Below are positions 42,301 through 55,052 of a stretch of 64,000 nt of DNA, piece after piece. How positions within the stretch are numbered: position 1 is the stretch's first letter; the number at the start of each line of letters is the position of its first letter. The notes under the pieces are model-generated. The model ran no database searches, was not told the origin of the DNA, and was given only the letters and a program-made list of their open reading frames with translations. Position numbers and translations under genes: made by a program. Origin of the DNA: Steinernema hermaphroditum (taxonomy: Eukaryota > Nematoda > Chromadorea > Rhabditida > Steinernematidae); contig CM059622.1 in the NCBI GenBank assembly GCA_030435675.1, forward strand, positions 16,678,001 to 16,742,000. The letters are read 5' to 3'.

Positions 42301-44957
42301 CATACCTAACTACCACCCGATGTAGTAAAGGTTTGCTTTAATCAGAGCCACAACCATGGAACACTAGGAATCAAAATCCCCATTTTGGGCTAACTAGGTA
42401 TCATATAGGAACAGCAGGGTTGTCCTTTGTCCCTTGGTATTAACAATTCTGATCCCTTTAAAAGTCTCAACTAAAGCCAAACTTGGATCACTGGTCCAAA
42501 CTAACTAGTAAAATCAGATCTGGGGTACGTGTTGCATAGACCTACCCTTTAATGATCGTCGCAGCAACAAAGGCAATAGCCGCATATGCTTCCAGCCAGT
42601 GGAGCTGAAGGTAATGTGACATAGTGCGCAATATACGCACGACAACACCTTCGCCGTCTTTGTCCGTAGAGCTATCCAAGGCTGTGCCATTTGCAGCTGA
42701 TCCATCTAAATAGCACGTTCCATACAAGTCCCGCAATTCGATCATACCATGCACAGGAAGAATGAGGAAGATTCCGACAGCGATACCGGAGTAGATGACC
42801 ACAATGAGAAGTTGAGACGCTAGCAATAAGAGGATGCATCGCAGTTTAACATCTCGAATTCTTTTGAGACTGTACGAATTTCCAATTTTCGGGAGAACAT
42901 AGAGTTCAGGGTGTGCTTGGTTCAACGTGTCGTCACTGTGGTCCCACGTCGCTGAGCAGAGGTAGATGAGGAGCAAAATAACAGAATAGAAGATGTTCCA
43001 GAAGAGAGACGATCCGAAAGTGCAAATAACAACGAAGATGGCCAGCAGTGGAAGGTACTTCATCAGGCGCAGGGTTGAGTGCGCCGAATACATGCAGATT
43101 GCTGAAATCAGTTGTTTCATTTGTGTTGGTTATGGTAGGAAAATGGAAGAATTCAATAGGTTACACTAACATCTGATGATAACGATTAGCCCAATGAGAT
43201 TCATGTTCGTCTTGACCGTTTGGAGCGAGCTTGGGGAGCGGAAGTGAACGATGAAAAGGCAGTTTTCAGGCACACTTATGCTCTTCGAGAGTAGCTTTCA
43301 GAGATCAGTAAAGCCGCCCTTATCCAAGCCGATTTAGCCACTTTGGTGTCCACGCAATTGCGCATCTCCTTGGATCACCGATCCAAAGGACTTCCTCAAA
43401 ACTAACAAAGTCTTCCCCTACCGTACTTTTCGATGTCACACGACTCGACGTTGCTATGGAGACAGCTGCTCTCTTTTCAAAATAAAAAACATCTGCGCGT
43501 GTTTTCATTATCCACCACGTTCTACCGTATAGCAGAGTGTCAAACGTTACCTTTCCAGAAAGCCGACGGCGGAATCGTTAATTCAGCCACTTCTTCCTCT
43601 CGGAACTCGATCTTCGCCTTGCAGATCTCGCATGTCTTCGCCACGTTTTCCCTTGTCTTCATCCATTGCTCCAAACAGGACTGGTGCACGTGCTCGAGGC
43701 TTCCAGCACAGAGACATGGCGAGTAAAGATCCCCATCGGTGAAGCATATCCGACATATCGGACCTTGCACGCTGTATGTGTCTTCTGTGGTCTGTTCGCT
43801 AGAGTCGGGCTCCTTCTGTTCTTCCTGGCCTAACTCGATTTGGATTTCTTTCGGACTCGAACAGTCGACTTCTTCTGTTGGAATCGTCGCCAGCGCTGGG
43901 TCCTGAACTTGGCCGTCATCGACGGCTCCTTCAGCTGGAAAAACTCTATGTTACTATCGATTTTGGCCTTGTTTCATTTGATGGATTGTACAGGCACAGA
44001 GATATTTGCATGGCCTGGTGATTCCCCTGGTGGTCTAGTATCAGGGTAATCACTATTCTACCGTATCACCAGTAATCAATCAGTTCATTATCCGTGTTCT
44101 CGTCAAAGAGGCTGTCTATGTTGACTAGCTTTTTGACTTTAACGTCCACTTTTCACCGACTCTTTGCTATGACTATTCCCATTCCCATCGCCACGATCTC
44201 ACTCACCGTGGCGAGCGGTCGGTTCTTCACTCCATCACAGGAATGAAGCCGGCTGCAAGTGATATCCTCTGTTTGTCTAATTCGGTGTCATGAGTGTAGT
44301 AATGCCTTTGATTCACGAAATGAAGTCAAAGTCAAGGTATCATCGCCACGCACACCCTTTTCACTAGTGTGTAAAGCTCTTCCCTCATGCACATAGAGGC
44401 ATAACTTAGGTTTAACTCAAAGTGGCTAAGGGAGCCCAAAAGATGAGCTCATCCACGCTGATTACTGTGGGGTCTCATTGTGGCCTGGAGACTGTCTACC
44501 CGTAAGCATCTTGGTGTGTGTAGCGCACGACTCGAAAATCCAAACGAGCCCAAGTCTCGGTTTTTGGACTCGTCGGCATCTCTGGTCTAGGCGGTTTCTG
44601 GCCCCCTAGAAAAGATCCCTATTGCGATCCGTACCTAGTTTGCCATTGAAAATTCTACCGTAATATTCATCTGCACAGCTGACGCGTTTGTCCCTAACGA
44701 CTTTTACCGATGCGAATTTAATTAAGCGTTAGGTTTATCTTTAAAGGCTTACGTTGATTTCCATCGAATTCCTCTTCCATCAACACCTTTCCACCATCAG
44801 ATGGATCTTGTGGTGAGTATCGGACACTCTCCTTGCCGGTCGCTCCAATATTCTCCATCTCGATCGCGACACTCTCGTCACCGGCCATCTTCTTAACCAC
44901 GATTGTTCTGGGCACTGGTGGACCCACCGGCGGTGGCAGTTCGTCCATCGGCTCCAT
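39323..44957 (-). CDS. MARCH6/Doa10-like ER ubiquitin ligase B
   Basis: Twelve exons (44753-44957, 43551-43934, 42546-43101, 41678-41765, 41427-41630, 41184-41381, 41052-41145, 40490-40579, 40189-40445, 40035-40143, 39630-39750, 39323-39587) join in frame to 856 residues. About 128 acidic and Pro-rich residues precede a complete RING-CH at about 129-171 (CRIC, SPCLC, HVHQSC, TCEIC). Later segments align with gene A exon by exon; four exons have equal length (88, 204, 94, 109). LTPIRFGEPLNV and the cytosolic end RFEFDEIRTVLVNYKD match the MARCH6 C-terminal element. The tail of about 85 residues is unique and charged. The acceptor before exon 9 is TTTAAG. The first exon may begin after a TTGCAG acceptor. 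Confidence 0.86.
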
Positions 44958-46860
44958 GGTTAAATACTGCAATTACCTGCAAAAAGAGTAACGGAAAATG
45001 TAGCCTAACACGCGCTACAAATGAAACACGAGGCGGACGTCGCGTGAGCTGCTTGCTAATGAAAGCCACCTCGCAACTTGTCCCTCCAGCATACTCCCCT
45101 TAAGTCGCTAATGTAATGTTCCGTACTCTTTTCGTCGTGAGAGGAAAATGAGATTAGGAATACGGAACATGTCTCAGAGAAGTAAATCACGTAGCGTTTA
45201 ACTTTTTGGCACGTAAACTGCAGATCAGTGAATAATCAATGGAGGGATAGAGACCATTCACATAGGGGATCGTTGGGGGAGGATGAGTGAAACTTCCCTA
45301 TGAAGAGAACTGAAGATGAGTGCAGCCTTTCGCATTAGTTGGAAAGCTTCCTACCATAAGACAGGGCTCTCTCATAAACGAAGAGGGTTGGTTTGGGAGC
45401 AAAACTCTCATATACGAAGATCAGCGACCCCGACAGAGTTAGGAGCAAAACCCATAAAGAATAGAAAGATCTAAGACTGTGCGTTAGCGCTGAACGCCTT
45501 CAGAAAAATAATGAGTTTCGAAATTAAAAGTAATGGTTATCCTAACTTCTAACGCTGGGGACAAAACTAGATGAACTTCTCGCGTCCAGCAAGCGAAAGA
45601 GATTTTTCGATAAATGGACGGTTTGCGCGTCGCGTGATCTCAGTGATTCACCACTTTCCGTCCATCGTCGTCCTCCAGATCAGTGAATAATAAACGGAGG
45701 GAAGAGGCCTGTGGATAGAGACCATTCATATAGAGGATCGTCCGGGAAGGATGAGTGAAACGAAGAGAACTGAAGATGAGGGCAGCGTTTCGAGTTGAGT
45801 CGGTTGTCATGGAATCCACAATTTACCCATGAGAAAAGCATCACTTTTACATAGTATGTTAAGGGAGAGTGTATAGAGATGGAAAGTCGAAGAACGCTAT
45901 GCTCCCGAGCCTTTTATACATGTAACTTTACTCTCTTGTTGTTGAGCAAAGGGAGAAGCAAGCGGAAGAGTCAAAATCCATCTCCGAAAGGCTGATCGAT
46001 CGGTGGAGGACACGTCCAAAAGCTATCATTTCCAGCAACCATGGGAAAGCGACAGTAAATGGTGAGAAAGGCAATCTCTTCCTGCATTTTCCCACACCTT
46101 TCTTCGTACCTTCATTTGAATGATCGAAGAAAGCATCAGAGGGACCTGCAGACTATGATGTGTGGGTACCATCTAGGGTTTGGCGTTTAATCTGGCAGTC
46201 GTCCATAGATAAATCTTCTCAGCCTCCTATGATTGTGAGGCACCTTGAACAAGCGGAAGTTCTGGGGTCACAATACATTTCCGAAAGGACGGTGGAAAGA
46301 TCGGCGGAGAACGCGCCTAAAAGCTATCGCTTCCAGCAACCATGGGAAAGCGACAGTAAATGGTGAGAAAGGCAATCTCTTCCTGTGTTTTCCCACACTT
46401 TTCCCACACTTTCTTCGCGCAGAGGGAATCTTTTGAATCTGACAATCGTCCACAGATCAACCCCTCTATGAATCTGAGGCACTCGGAATCTATATGATCT
46501 ATATTTTGATGATCTACATTTTAGAATTGCACTTAAACGTTCAATCAATGTATAATTGAGTTTATTCTTGAATACAGTAGTCGGTGTCCCTTTCATCTAA
46601 CTACCCTCCCAGCCTTCCTTCACAATTATGCAAATCAATCGCAGCGTACGGCAGATAGGCTGCCTTCATTGTGACGCTGGCGTGTGTGCAAAAGAGAGGA
46701 AAGGAAAACGAATTGAAAGGGACAGGGAGGAGGCCAACTGCGACGACCCACTTTGGTTGCTTTCGAAGGCCCAGTTAGGTATGAGGTAGGGGTTAAAAAT
46801 GAGAGATTAGAGACAAACAAGTCGGATGATTTAGAACAAAGTCTCAATTATGAAAAATTG
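44958..46860. repeat. Two local direct duplications
   Basis: Pair one is about 45218-45325 and 45676-45795, sharing CAGATCAGTGAATAAT, GATAGAGACCATTCA and GAAGAGAACTGAAGATGAG. Pair two is about 45957-46110 and 46252-46400, sharing AACCATGGGAAAGCGACAGT and AAATGGTGAGAAAGGCAATC. Pair two is nearly identical over about 70 bases. No protein gene is supported in this stretch. Confidence 0.7.
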
Positions 46861-46869
46861 TTACCGTAG

Positions 46870-47015
46870 CCGAGAATTTTGTTAAAAATTTGACCGAGCA
46901 AGGTGGCGAAGTTATCTCTGTCGCTAAAAGGAAACGGCAGCACTATCAACGAAACATGGTCTGTACCCTGAATCTGACGCACAAGGACGATCGCGGCGGG
47001 ATCCAACATTTTATG
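46870..47015 (-). CDS. Possible 5' exon, unknown protein
   Basis: The reverse strand from 47010 reads MLDPAAIVLVRQIQGTDHVS and on to a possible donor at GGCTACG/GTAACA. A related sequence, KMLDPAANALARQVQAG, lies on the opposite strand at about 47145-47200, so the segment exists as an inverted pair. A TTTATATAT stretch lies about 15 bases before the ATG. The downstream exon was not found. Confidence 0.25.
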
Positions 47016-47370
47016 GCGATATATAAAGCTTATCTTTGTCCTTCTGCCATATTTTGATGTTACATGGGGCTAGATGGGGAGAAAAACGCAAATGCACACC
47101 AGTTTACCGATGAACCTCATGTAAATGATTCATTAAAGGTTCCATCGAAAATGTTGGACCCTGCCGCGAACGCCCTTGCGCGCCAAGTTCAGGCGGGTGT
47201 TTCGTTGTCGTTTCTTTTCAGTTATCTCTCTGTCACATACACTTTGCCTTCCATTCGACCGCCCCATCGAACTGAAGGTTCATCGGAGAGATGAACTCCC
47301 TTTTAAACTCAAAACTTTCGAACGTTTACACACGAAGAGTAAGTATGCTTAACTGACCACGTCATAACTC

Positions 47371-47493
47371 AAGCTGCGGTGTGGTGCGTTTCGAAAACAT
47401 CATCTCACGTGACAACGCAATTATCGGCTTTCGCAATCGTCACGAGGTTATTCTTGCCCGGCGTAATCCGTTTGATGCGGGTGTATCGTTCAA
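47371..47493 (+). pseudogene. Fragment related to the 29905-30255 protein
   Basis: Frame reading VVRFENIISRDNAIIGFRNR and on to NPFDAG, closed by a stop near 47493. It matches the C-terminal 35 residues of the minus-strand frame at 29905 with three inserted bases. No matching upstream part was found, so it looks like a partial copy or the last exon of an undetected gene. Confidence 0.4.
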
Positions 47494-47854
47494 TTAGCCG
47501 AGGGACCGTGTGTTTCTTGACTTTACATCTGGACATAAAGAAGGAATGGATGTAGTTCAGCTATCACCAAGGGTTAACCTAGTTTCCATTGGAATCGCTA
47601 CACACAGAGGTAGTCAGATGCATAAAAGCAGATCTGAGCAAAAGCAAGCTCGCTTTCATGGTTTCCAACAATGCGGTCAAGGCAAGTCTTATCAGCACCA
47701 ATCTGCTTTGTGGACTGCTCAAGCTCCAGTCATTGTTCAGTTCGAACGCCGAGACCGCAAATCAGTAGAACTGCGTTCCCTCAATCCCTTCTTTGAATTC
47801 GACGGAAAGCAGATACTATTTAAAGCCCTTTTATTACGAGAAATAATGGCACCT

Positions 47855-48082
47855 CTAAGCAAACAGGGCTGCTTTAGCGAATTTGCAATCACGCTTCCAC
47901 GAGCGCTTCTTTTTTTTATTGGGCTTGATGACAGTCTTCTTTCTCTTCCTTTTCCCTTCGCATTTTTCGCTCTTCTTGACAATCGGCTTTCGACAGGAGC
48001 CACTCTGAACTCTGCTCCTTCTACGCATTCTCTTCTTCCGCAGTCCACTTCTGGATGAAGAAGTTGATCTCCGAGACGCCAT
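47855..48082 (-). CDS. Small Lys/Arg/Ser-rich protein, nuclear basic type
   Basis: 75-residue single-exon frame, MASRRSTSSSRSGLRKKRMR at the start. More than 40 percent of residues are Lys or Arg, and five Ser-Arg/Arg-Ser steps occur early. Only three Cys are present. Size and composition resemble sperm nuclear basic proteins of nematodes (SPCH type) or a ribosomal/nucleolar tail. DNA or RNA binding is inferred. The same stretch read on the plus strand gives a larger but less plausible frame. Confidence 0.5.
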   Translation of the reverse strand: MASRRSTSSSRSGLRKKRMRRRSRVQSGSCRKPIVKKSEKCEGKRKRKKTVIKPNKKKKRSWKRDCKFAKAALFA

Positions 48083-48419
48083 TGTTTCTCTGGATCAATG
48101 GATTTCCGAGTCTTTTATCGACAAAAAGCAGTGCTAACCAGAGTCAGGAACGATGAAAAGCAATGCTCCTTTGTGGGAATTTACGAAATAGTCCCGACCA
48201 GATCGCGGCAAGCTCATCAGAATCCCCACCCACCCGCAAAATCATCCCGATTTTGGTCCAATCAACTAACTGAAAGATCGCGATAAAATTTTACACATAA
48301 TCGACATACAACCCATAAGTTAATTTACAGTGACATCACATTGACCATCAATCATCAAAATAAATATAGCGCGCCCATCATTTGCGATTAAACGAAGAAA
48401 GAATTGCGATTGTATTTGT

Positions 48420-49434
<1,015 letters not shown>

Positions 49435-49659
49435 TCACGCCAACGCCCTCATAATGATCTGATACAAAAGACGCCTATCGAGGAATACAACTGCCATTGA
49501 TAAAATGCACGTAATGATCATCCATGATGCACAGAACATATAAAATAAACCGCTGAAATGAAGTATGCATACTGGACATGTCTGCGACTTACCTTCAGAC
49601 TTTGTATCACATCGATTGTCGTCTAGACAACATTTGTAATCGTTGCGATACAAAACCAC
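49435..49659 (-). CDS. Possible Ly-6/ET-module protein, 3' part
   Basis: The frame contains KCCLDDNRC, like the CC...D.C end of three-finger (Ly-6/ET) domains, followed by a strong membrane helix (FYMFCASWMIITCILSMAVV). The frame opens without an ATG at its start and no good upstream exon was found. A GTAAGT inside would shift the frame if spliced. It may be the last exon of a gene or a decayed copy. Confidence 0.3.
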   Translation of the reverse strand: MVLYRNDYKCCLDDNRCDTKSEGKSQTCPVCILHFSGLFYMFCASWMIITCILSMAVVFLDRRLLYQIIMRALA

Positions 49660-50229
49660 ACACTCAAGGGACAGAATTGTCGTTGATATGCATCATCGAC
49701 AAATAAGCTGCCGTAATCATAACAGGATGATAGAACATCGCGATCAACATCATATAATGGACTTCATTGGAGTTTATCCGTTTCCAGCTTTTGTATCATA
49801 TCGCGCCGCGACGAATCGTGGATCTGCGTGGTGCACCAAATAATAGGATCGCCTCCCACTCACGAATCGGCGCACCAATTATGTCGCGCCGTTGGTAAGG
49901 GTTACGGAACTTGAATGGAACCTGAAGCTGCATGGAAAGAGGACAGGGATACTGGCAAGGAAACCTGAAAAAAGTGCCAGTGGTTCTATGGTTAATATCC
50001 ACTCATGAACCGTCAGCTTCTTAGGAATTTTGGGCACAAAACAATGAGCTATTTATTTAAAAAAGCGGCTAGTTTTCATGGCTATGCTCCACGTCAGAAC
50101 TGGATGACCACACGCAGCGATTGAAACGGTTATGGACGCTGTGTGTGGTCGCCCAGCTCTGCTCATGACCCAAATTTTCACGAAATCTGAGGAGGACATG
50201 TTTGACGTTTCTCTGGTCACTGTCAGAAC

Positions 50230-51168
50230 CAGAGTTGTCCGGGTACCCGAAAGTCCGGGTACCCGAAAGTTCGGGTACCCGACCCGAAAACCCGAACCCG
50301 AAAACCCGAACCCGAAAACCCGAACCCGAAACCCGAACCCGAAAACCCGAACCCGAAAACCCGAACCCGAACCCGAAAACCCGGCCCAAGAATTTAGGGC
50401 ATTGGTATAACAATCGTTTTATGACCAGTAACAACATGAAACAAATGTAAAAAACCTAGACGAGAAGCTCTTCTTCTTCGTCTAGTGCTGATAATCTTGG
50501 TGCTAGTGCTGATAATCTTGGTAGTTTCGCAGTATTCGACTTCCAATACTTCAACACTTCGTTGCTGTTGTCCAGGCTTGGCGTTGGAGCAGTTAATCTG
50601 TTGTCACGGCGGTAATTTCAAGTTCTTCGGCGATCGAATCGTTTGCTGAAGTTGACGACGAGCCTAGTTCGTGCTTCCTCCTAAAACATTCTTATCATGA
50701 ACAATCCAGACCCGATTCTGCTTACCATGAGTCATAGACTCGAATTCGAGTTTCTTCTGCTTCTTCTGAGGAGCACCTTTTTCAGCCCGATCATGCGTTT
50801 GTTTCTGACGCAGCAGCGCCGGCGTCGAGCGATCGCTGGACTTCTTCATCAGGGTGCCGCATATCTTGGTGCCGCACAACTGTGCGGACACGCAAATGTT
50901 GAATCAAAAGCATTCGCTTCGGGATCACCAGAACTCGGTGAAAACCCGAAACCCGAACCCGAAACCCGAACCCGACCCGAACCCGAAAGTTCGGGTACCC
51001 GAACCCGAAACCCGAACCCGAACCCGAAATTTTCGGGTACCCGAACCCGAAAACCCGAAACCCAAACCCGACCCGAAAACCCGAAAAACCCGACCCGAAA
51101 ACCCGAAACCCAAACCCGACCCGAAAACCCGAAAAACCCGACCCGAAAACCCGAACCCGCCAACTCTG
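50230..51168. mobile_element. hAT-type non-autonomous element, 939 bases
   Basis: Ends CAGAGTTGTCCGGGT and, inverted, CAGAGTTGGCGGGT. It is flanked by a perfect 8-base duplication, gtcagaac (50222-50229 and 51169-51176). Inside each end is an array of CCCGAA/ACCCGAAA units (50240-50392 and 50940-51165). The middle 540 bases include, on the reverse strand, a frame (50664-50891) with CGTKICGTLM ... LLRQKQTH, which looks like a decayed BED zinc finger with the first His changed to Gln. BED fingers are found at the N-terminus of hAT transposases. No catalytic domain remains. Confidence 0.82.
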
Positions 51169-51176
51169 GTCAGAAC

Positions 51177-51777
51177 CCGCCGCCACAAATGGAGGGTCTC
51201 CCAAAATGTCCCCTTAGAAATAGCTCATTGTTCAGTGCCCAAAATTCATACCAGAGCTTGAGCAACGGCATCGACGACCTCTTCTGAGCTGAAATGTGGT
51301 TGAGTGGATAGAGATTGGCCTGGTGAGTCGAACACACAGAAATTCAGTTCCATGAAATCAAATTTGCCATGGTGAAAAGGTTCGTGGTCAATCAGGCATG
51401 TCATGGCAGGACCTACGAACAGTTTACGTTCCAGAACGACCCTTGACTGTACGATCCAGCTTCCACTCACGGTTACATTGTCGTGACTCTAGGTGACGTC
51501 TAGGACTCAGAGGCTATCAAGACCATCGCGAGAACGTGTTTTTTTTTCGTGTTTTACGGATAGGAACAATAGGAGCAGAAGAAGCATGGCAGCTCAGAAA
51601 CTGTCGGCAGTTGTTTCGCACAGGCTACCAATACCGTATAAAGACAATAGGTAGCCTCCATTCAGGATCTGTTGAAAAGGTGTGAATGGTCAAACAATGC
51701 TAAATTTGCACCGCTTTCACTTATTTATATCCGAAAAAAAATACAAAAAAAAACATTGCATTCGAATCAGCATTTCG
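51177..51777. other. Spacer; TATA box at 51637-51643
   Basis: TATAAAG at 51637 probably serves the following gene. A conserved stretch, ATTTGCACCGCTTTCAC, at about 51702 is repeated before the paralogue at 61507. No separate gene. Confidence 0.4.
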
Positions 51778-52539
51778 ATGGATACCGTACCACAATGCTT
51801 CGTAGATGAGGTTCTGTCCTACATTGCATGCGCCTCTTTAAAGCGAATGAAGCGACTGGAAGGCCAGTACGGTGGTCTCGTACAGGTTCACAGCGATAAA
51901 CGATACAAGTACGCCGTTACCGCTGAAAAGGTCGAAATCAAAAGGACCGCCACTACCGAGACTAAAGGCCAAAATCTGCTCGAATGTGAACCGATGTATT
52001 GCAACACTCTTATCCTGATGATCAACGATGATGCGCTTCTCAACACAGGCGTACTCAAGGAGCTGAAACGTCTTCAGGTCTACGCCAAGTACATCCATGT
52101 GGGACTGAAGCAGAGCAAGCTTCGACGAGAAGTTGTTGATTTCATCAAAGCGCTTCGACTGACCGTTTTCGTTTTGACGAATGCTCGCTTAGAAGAAGAC
52201 GCTCTGGAGATCTTCAATCACCAGCTGGAGAAGAAGTGCCTCACTACTGCAGGCATCTGTTCAGAAGTGGTGGATTTCGCTCAGATGAAGCGTGTTCTTC
52301 CTGTGCTGATTCAGCCCCAGTTCCAGGCGCTTTCCCTCCGTGTCGGCAGGAGACTGTTCAACGCGACTGCAGTACAAGTACGCGAATTTGTGCGACTTCA
52401 CAGAGGTCCAATGAAAGGCAAGCTCGTTATATTCAACGACGCTCTGAACGGTGTCCGTGATCGGGAAGAGCAGAAGACGTTGAAGTCGCTGGGACGTATC
52501 TGCCGAACGACGACTATGGAAGGCGTCTACAAATTCTAA
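51778..52539 (+). CDS. MDTVP-family protein, copy 1
   Basis: Single exon, 253 residues from MDTVPQCFVDEVLSYIA. The MD.VP..F...V start is typical of several nematode-expanded families that carry degenerate F-box-like N-termini. The rest has alternating helices and strands (LILMINDDALL, YIHVGLKQSK), without signal peptide or membrane segment. The paralogue at 60749-61507 aligns end to end. An in-frame ATG upstream at 51697 would add LHRFH, which is also conserved before the paralogue, so the true start could be there. Substrate adaptor of a cullin ligase is only a guess. Confidence 0.65.
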   Translation: MDTVPQCFVDEVLSYIACASLKRMKRLEGQYGGLVQVHSDKRYKYAVTAEKVEIKRTATTETKGQNLLECEPMYCNTLILMINDDALLNTGVLKELKRLQVYAKYIHVGLKQSKLRREVVDFIKALRLTVFVLTNARLEEDALEIFNHQLEKKCLTTAGICSEVVDFAQMKRVLPVLIQPQFQALSLRVGRRLFNATAVQVREFVRLHRGPMKGKLVIFNDALNGVRDREEQKTLKSLGRICRTTTMEGVYKF

Positions 52540-53524
52540 CGATAGTCTATGCAGTTTGTAATGTTTGTAATCTTTGATAAAATAATAATAATTATATATC
52601 TTCATTGCCCGCGCCAACTTCGAAGTCTGGGCCTGCAACCGACCCGACGATTCCGTTTGGTCTTGCCCTCTGAGCCGTTGCGCCACTTCCGGATGCGGCC
52701 TCGATCGACAGGACTATCTCCGACGTCATGTCCTGCGCCGAAGAAGGAAGGAAAGGATTCAGCTGATCTACGGTTTTTTGTTGCGCATTATGAGATATCC
52801 CGCATGGATAATGAGGGTCATGGTTTATCTAGAATTTCGCTGTAAATGAACGGAGAGCCGGTTGGTTTGTGTGCGGCTCCTCTCTGCGGAGAACCAATTT
52901 TGTGACATGCGGATCATGTCTTCCAAACGCACGTTTCAAAAGACGTAAGATCACAAAAGTCGCACACCCAAAGGGCACTTTGGACGCACTGTTAGACAAG
53001 GCCTCTGATCGCCGTTTTGCATAAATCGATAGATCCAAACACCCATAGGAGCCGTTTGGTTTGCGTGTTCAATTATGTTCTGTTTGATCCTGATTCTTTC
53101 GTGCTAACGCTAATTCATAGTCACAAGGAACTGCCCACACCGATGCGGCTGAAACTTCTGCATCCATCATTTTGAACCTCATTTTATGGTATCGGCTACT
53201 AACGCCTCCATGTGAAAGGTTTAGACCCTTCAAAGTCATGGTCATCACCGGTTAACTGCTAGGATGAGGGCAGGACGGAATGTTCTCTTGTCTGTGTGTG
53301 CTTCTGTGACTCTTGTTTTTTCAATAGGCAGTGAATAGCCTCAGTTTTCGGGTGGTCTTCCCGTGTCCGTGCCCACAACCTTCAGTGAATGAATTTCCGT
53401 TCTCGAAGGAATTCACGCAATGTGTTTACTGGACTCCGCACGCAACGTGGATTTATGTGTTTATTCAAGATGTCTGTCATCTGGGAGGTGGGGATCAATT
53501 GCTCGCTTTCCTTAAGCACCTATC
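52540..53524. other. No gene seen
   Basis: Short frames (52549-52845, 52829-53038) show no family. Upstream region of the receptor gene. No supported feature. Confidence 0.45.
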
Positions 53525-54631
53525 ATGGCCCATCATATTGCTGTGGCTCTCATAGACTTACTGATTTTCACGATATGCTTCGCTCTTACTTTACATATTT
53601 TATGGGTAATCCCACTTTTACTATATGCCATATAAATCTTTACTCTAGATGATCAAAACACGGAAGAGATTCTGGCACTCGTGGACGTACAAAATCATCT
53701 TTCACATGGGAATCGTTGACCTTGTCGGTCTCCTGCCATGCTTTACCAGTTCGATTGCCAACTTTACAGGTTCCGATCTACAATTTTTGGCCAAAATTGT
53801 ATGTAAACTACAATCAAGCTATAGATTAATGATGAGCGCTCTAGATTGTCAATGTGATGTCCATATTTGATGTACAAGCCTTGTTGGTTGTGGTCCTAGC
53901 CCTAAACCGAATGCTCATAGTCACAAGAATAACGTCTCTTGACAGGCCTATCGTCTACAAGGTATATGCAAAATGCAAAATGACACAATCTCTCAGTTCC
54001 TTTAAGACTTTGATCACCCTCTGCTGGATGATGGGCATTGTCTTTCTATCCCTGAGCGTTTCAACGACTTTACTGGCCGAAGAGATCCGCTACAGTCACA
54101 AAAGTCACTTCTTCTCAGTATACTACTCCGTCAAGAAATCGAGGCTTCATGACGTTCAGGAATTTTCATACTACGCTTTGAAAGTGTTCAGCGCTTCCTC
54201 TATTATCTTCTACTTGGTCATATTCATCTATGTAGTCAAACAAGTTGGTTCTGGCCAATGAGCAATACGACTTATTTACGGTATTTAGCAAAAAGCACGA
54301 TCGATCCTTTTCCGTCGCGAATTCCTTATTCTGCTACCGGGCTTGGAAACGTTGATCTGGAACGTGTCCCTGGCCTTGTTTAGCAGTTTCTCTACCGAAA
54401 TCAAAGAGGCCGTCGGAGATGGATACTTTTTAATATACAAATTCATTTTGTTCACTCATCCAGCGGTCCATTTTGTTGTGTACCTTACTTGTAACAGGTG
54501 GGAACCTTTGACCTATAACCCCTAATCTATAATGTATTTGCTACAGTCAGCTGCGGAAAGAAGTGAAGAAGTTGTTCATTAGGAAGAAGGTCACGACCTC
54601 CGGTGGAATAACCGTGACTACGTGGATTTGA
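53525..54631 (+). CDS. Serpentine chemoreceptor, Srx/Srt-like, copy 2
   Basis: Six exons (53525-53605, 53649-53798, 53845-53961, 54007-54243, 54289-54497, 54547-54631) join in frame to 292 residues. TM3 ends LVVVLALNRMLIVTR. Loop 2 and TM5 follow, then TM6-7 (LETLIWNVSLALFSSF ... FVVYLTCN) and a basic tail (QLRKEVKKLFIRKK). Exon layout equals that of the copy at 35746. Intron 3 must end at TTTAAG: the nearer CTCTCAG would break the frame. The 45-base segment is also open in frame, so intron retention would still give a protein with 15 extra residues. The start in exon 1 is the first ATG in frame with TM1. Confidence 0.78.
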
Positions 54632-55052
54632 AAACGTTGTGGGAGCCAAGCTGAAGTTCTTTCTTCAGATTGCTTCCTGCTATCTTCTGCCGTTGTATTG
54701 GTATATGTTATGGATCAAAAAAAAAGATCAAATAGTGCAATTGCGTCTTTGGCAATCAACAGAATACGCATTTCTTTTTATTATCATGCAGCAGACTTGA
54801 CAGAGGGAGATCGACCCTTGGGACAGAATAGGAAGGCACACAACATATTGATACACAAGGAGTAGACACTAGCCTAGGGAACTGGCGGTAGACGGATGGT
54901 TTTGCACGGATCAGCTTATGGTCGCCACCCAACACATTTCTTAATACAATGCGGTCAACATCACCGATGTGAGTAGATAAAATGGTTAAAACGAAGACAG
55001 GGTTAAAGGTCTCTCTTATTATGGTACTTAAGCGCTTTTCCATTTCCTTTCT
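54632..55052. other. Spacer between convergent genes
   Basis: 3' flanks of the receptor and ligase C. An antisense frame (54756-55043) has no support. Confidence 0.45.

Noticed and set aside
47510..48058. 182-codon plus frame
   Set aside because: Overlaps the basic-protein frame on the other strand; no domain, and low-complexity Phe/Leu/Ser where the opposite strand encodes Lys/Arg.
50132..51287. Frames with ENPNPKTRTRKPEP-type repeats on both strands
   Set aside because: All six frames stay open because the CCCGAA arrays lack stops. The mobile-element reading fits better.
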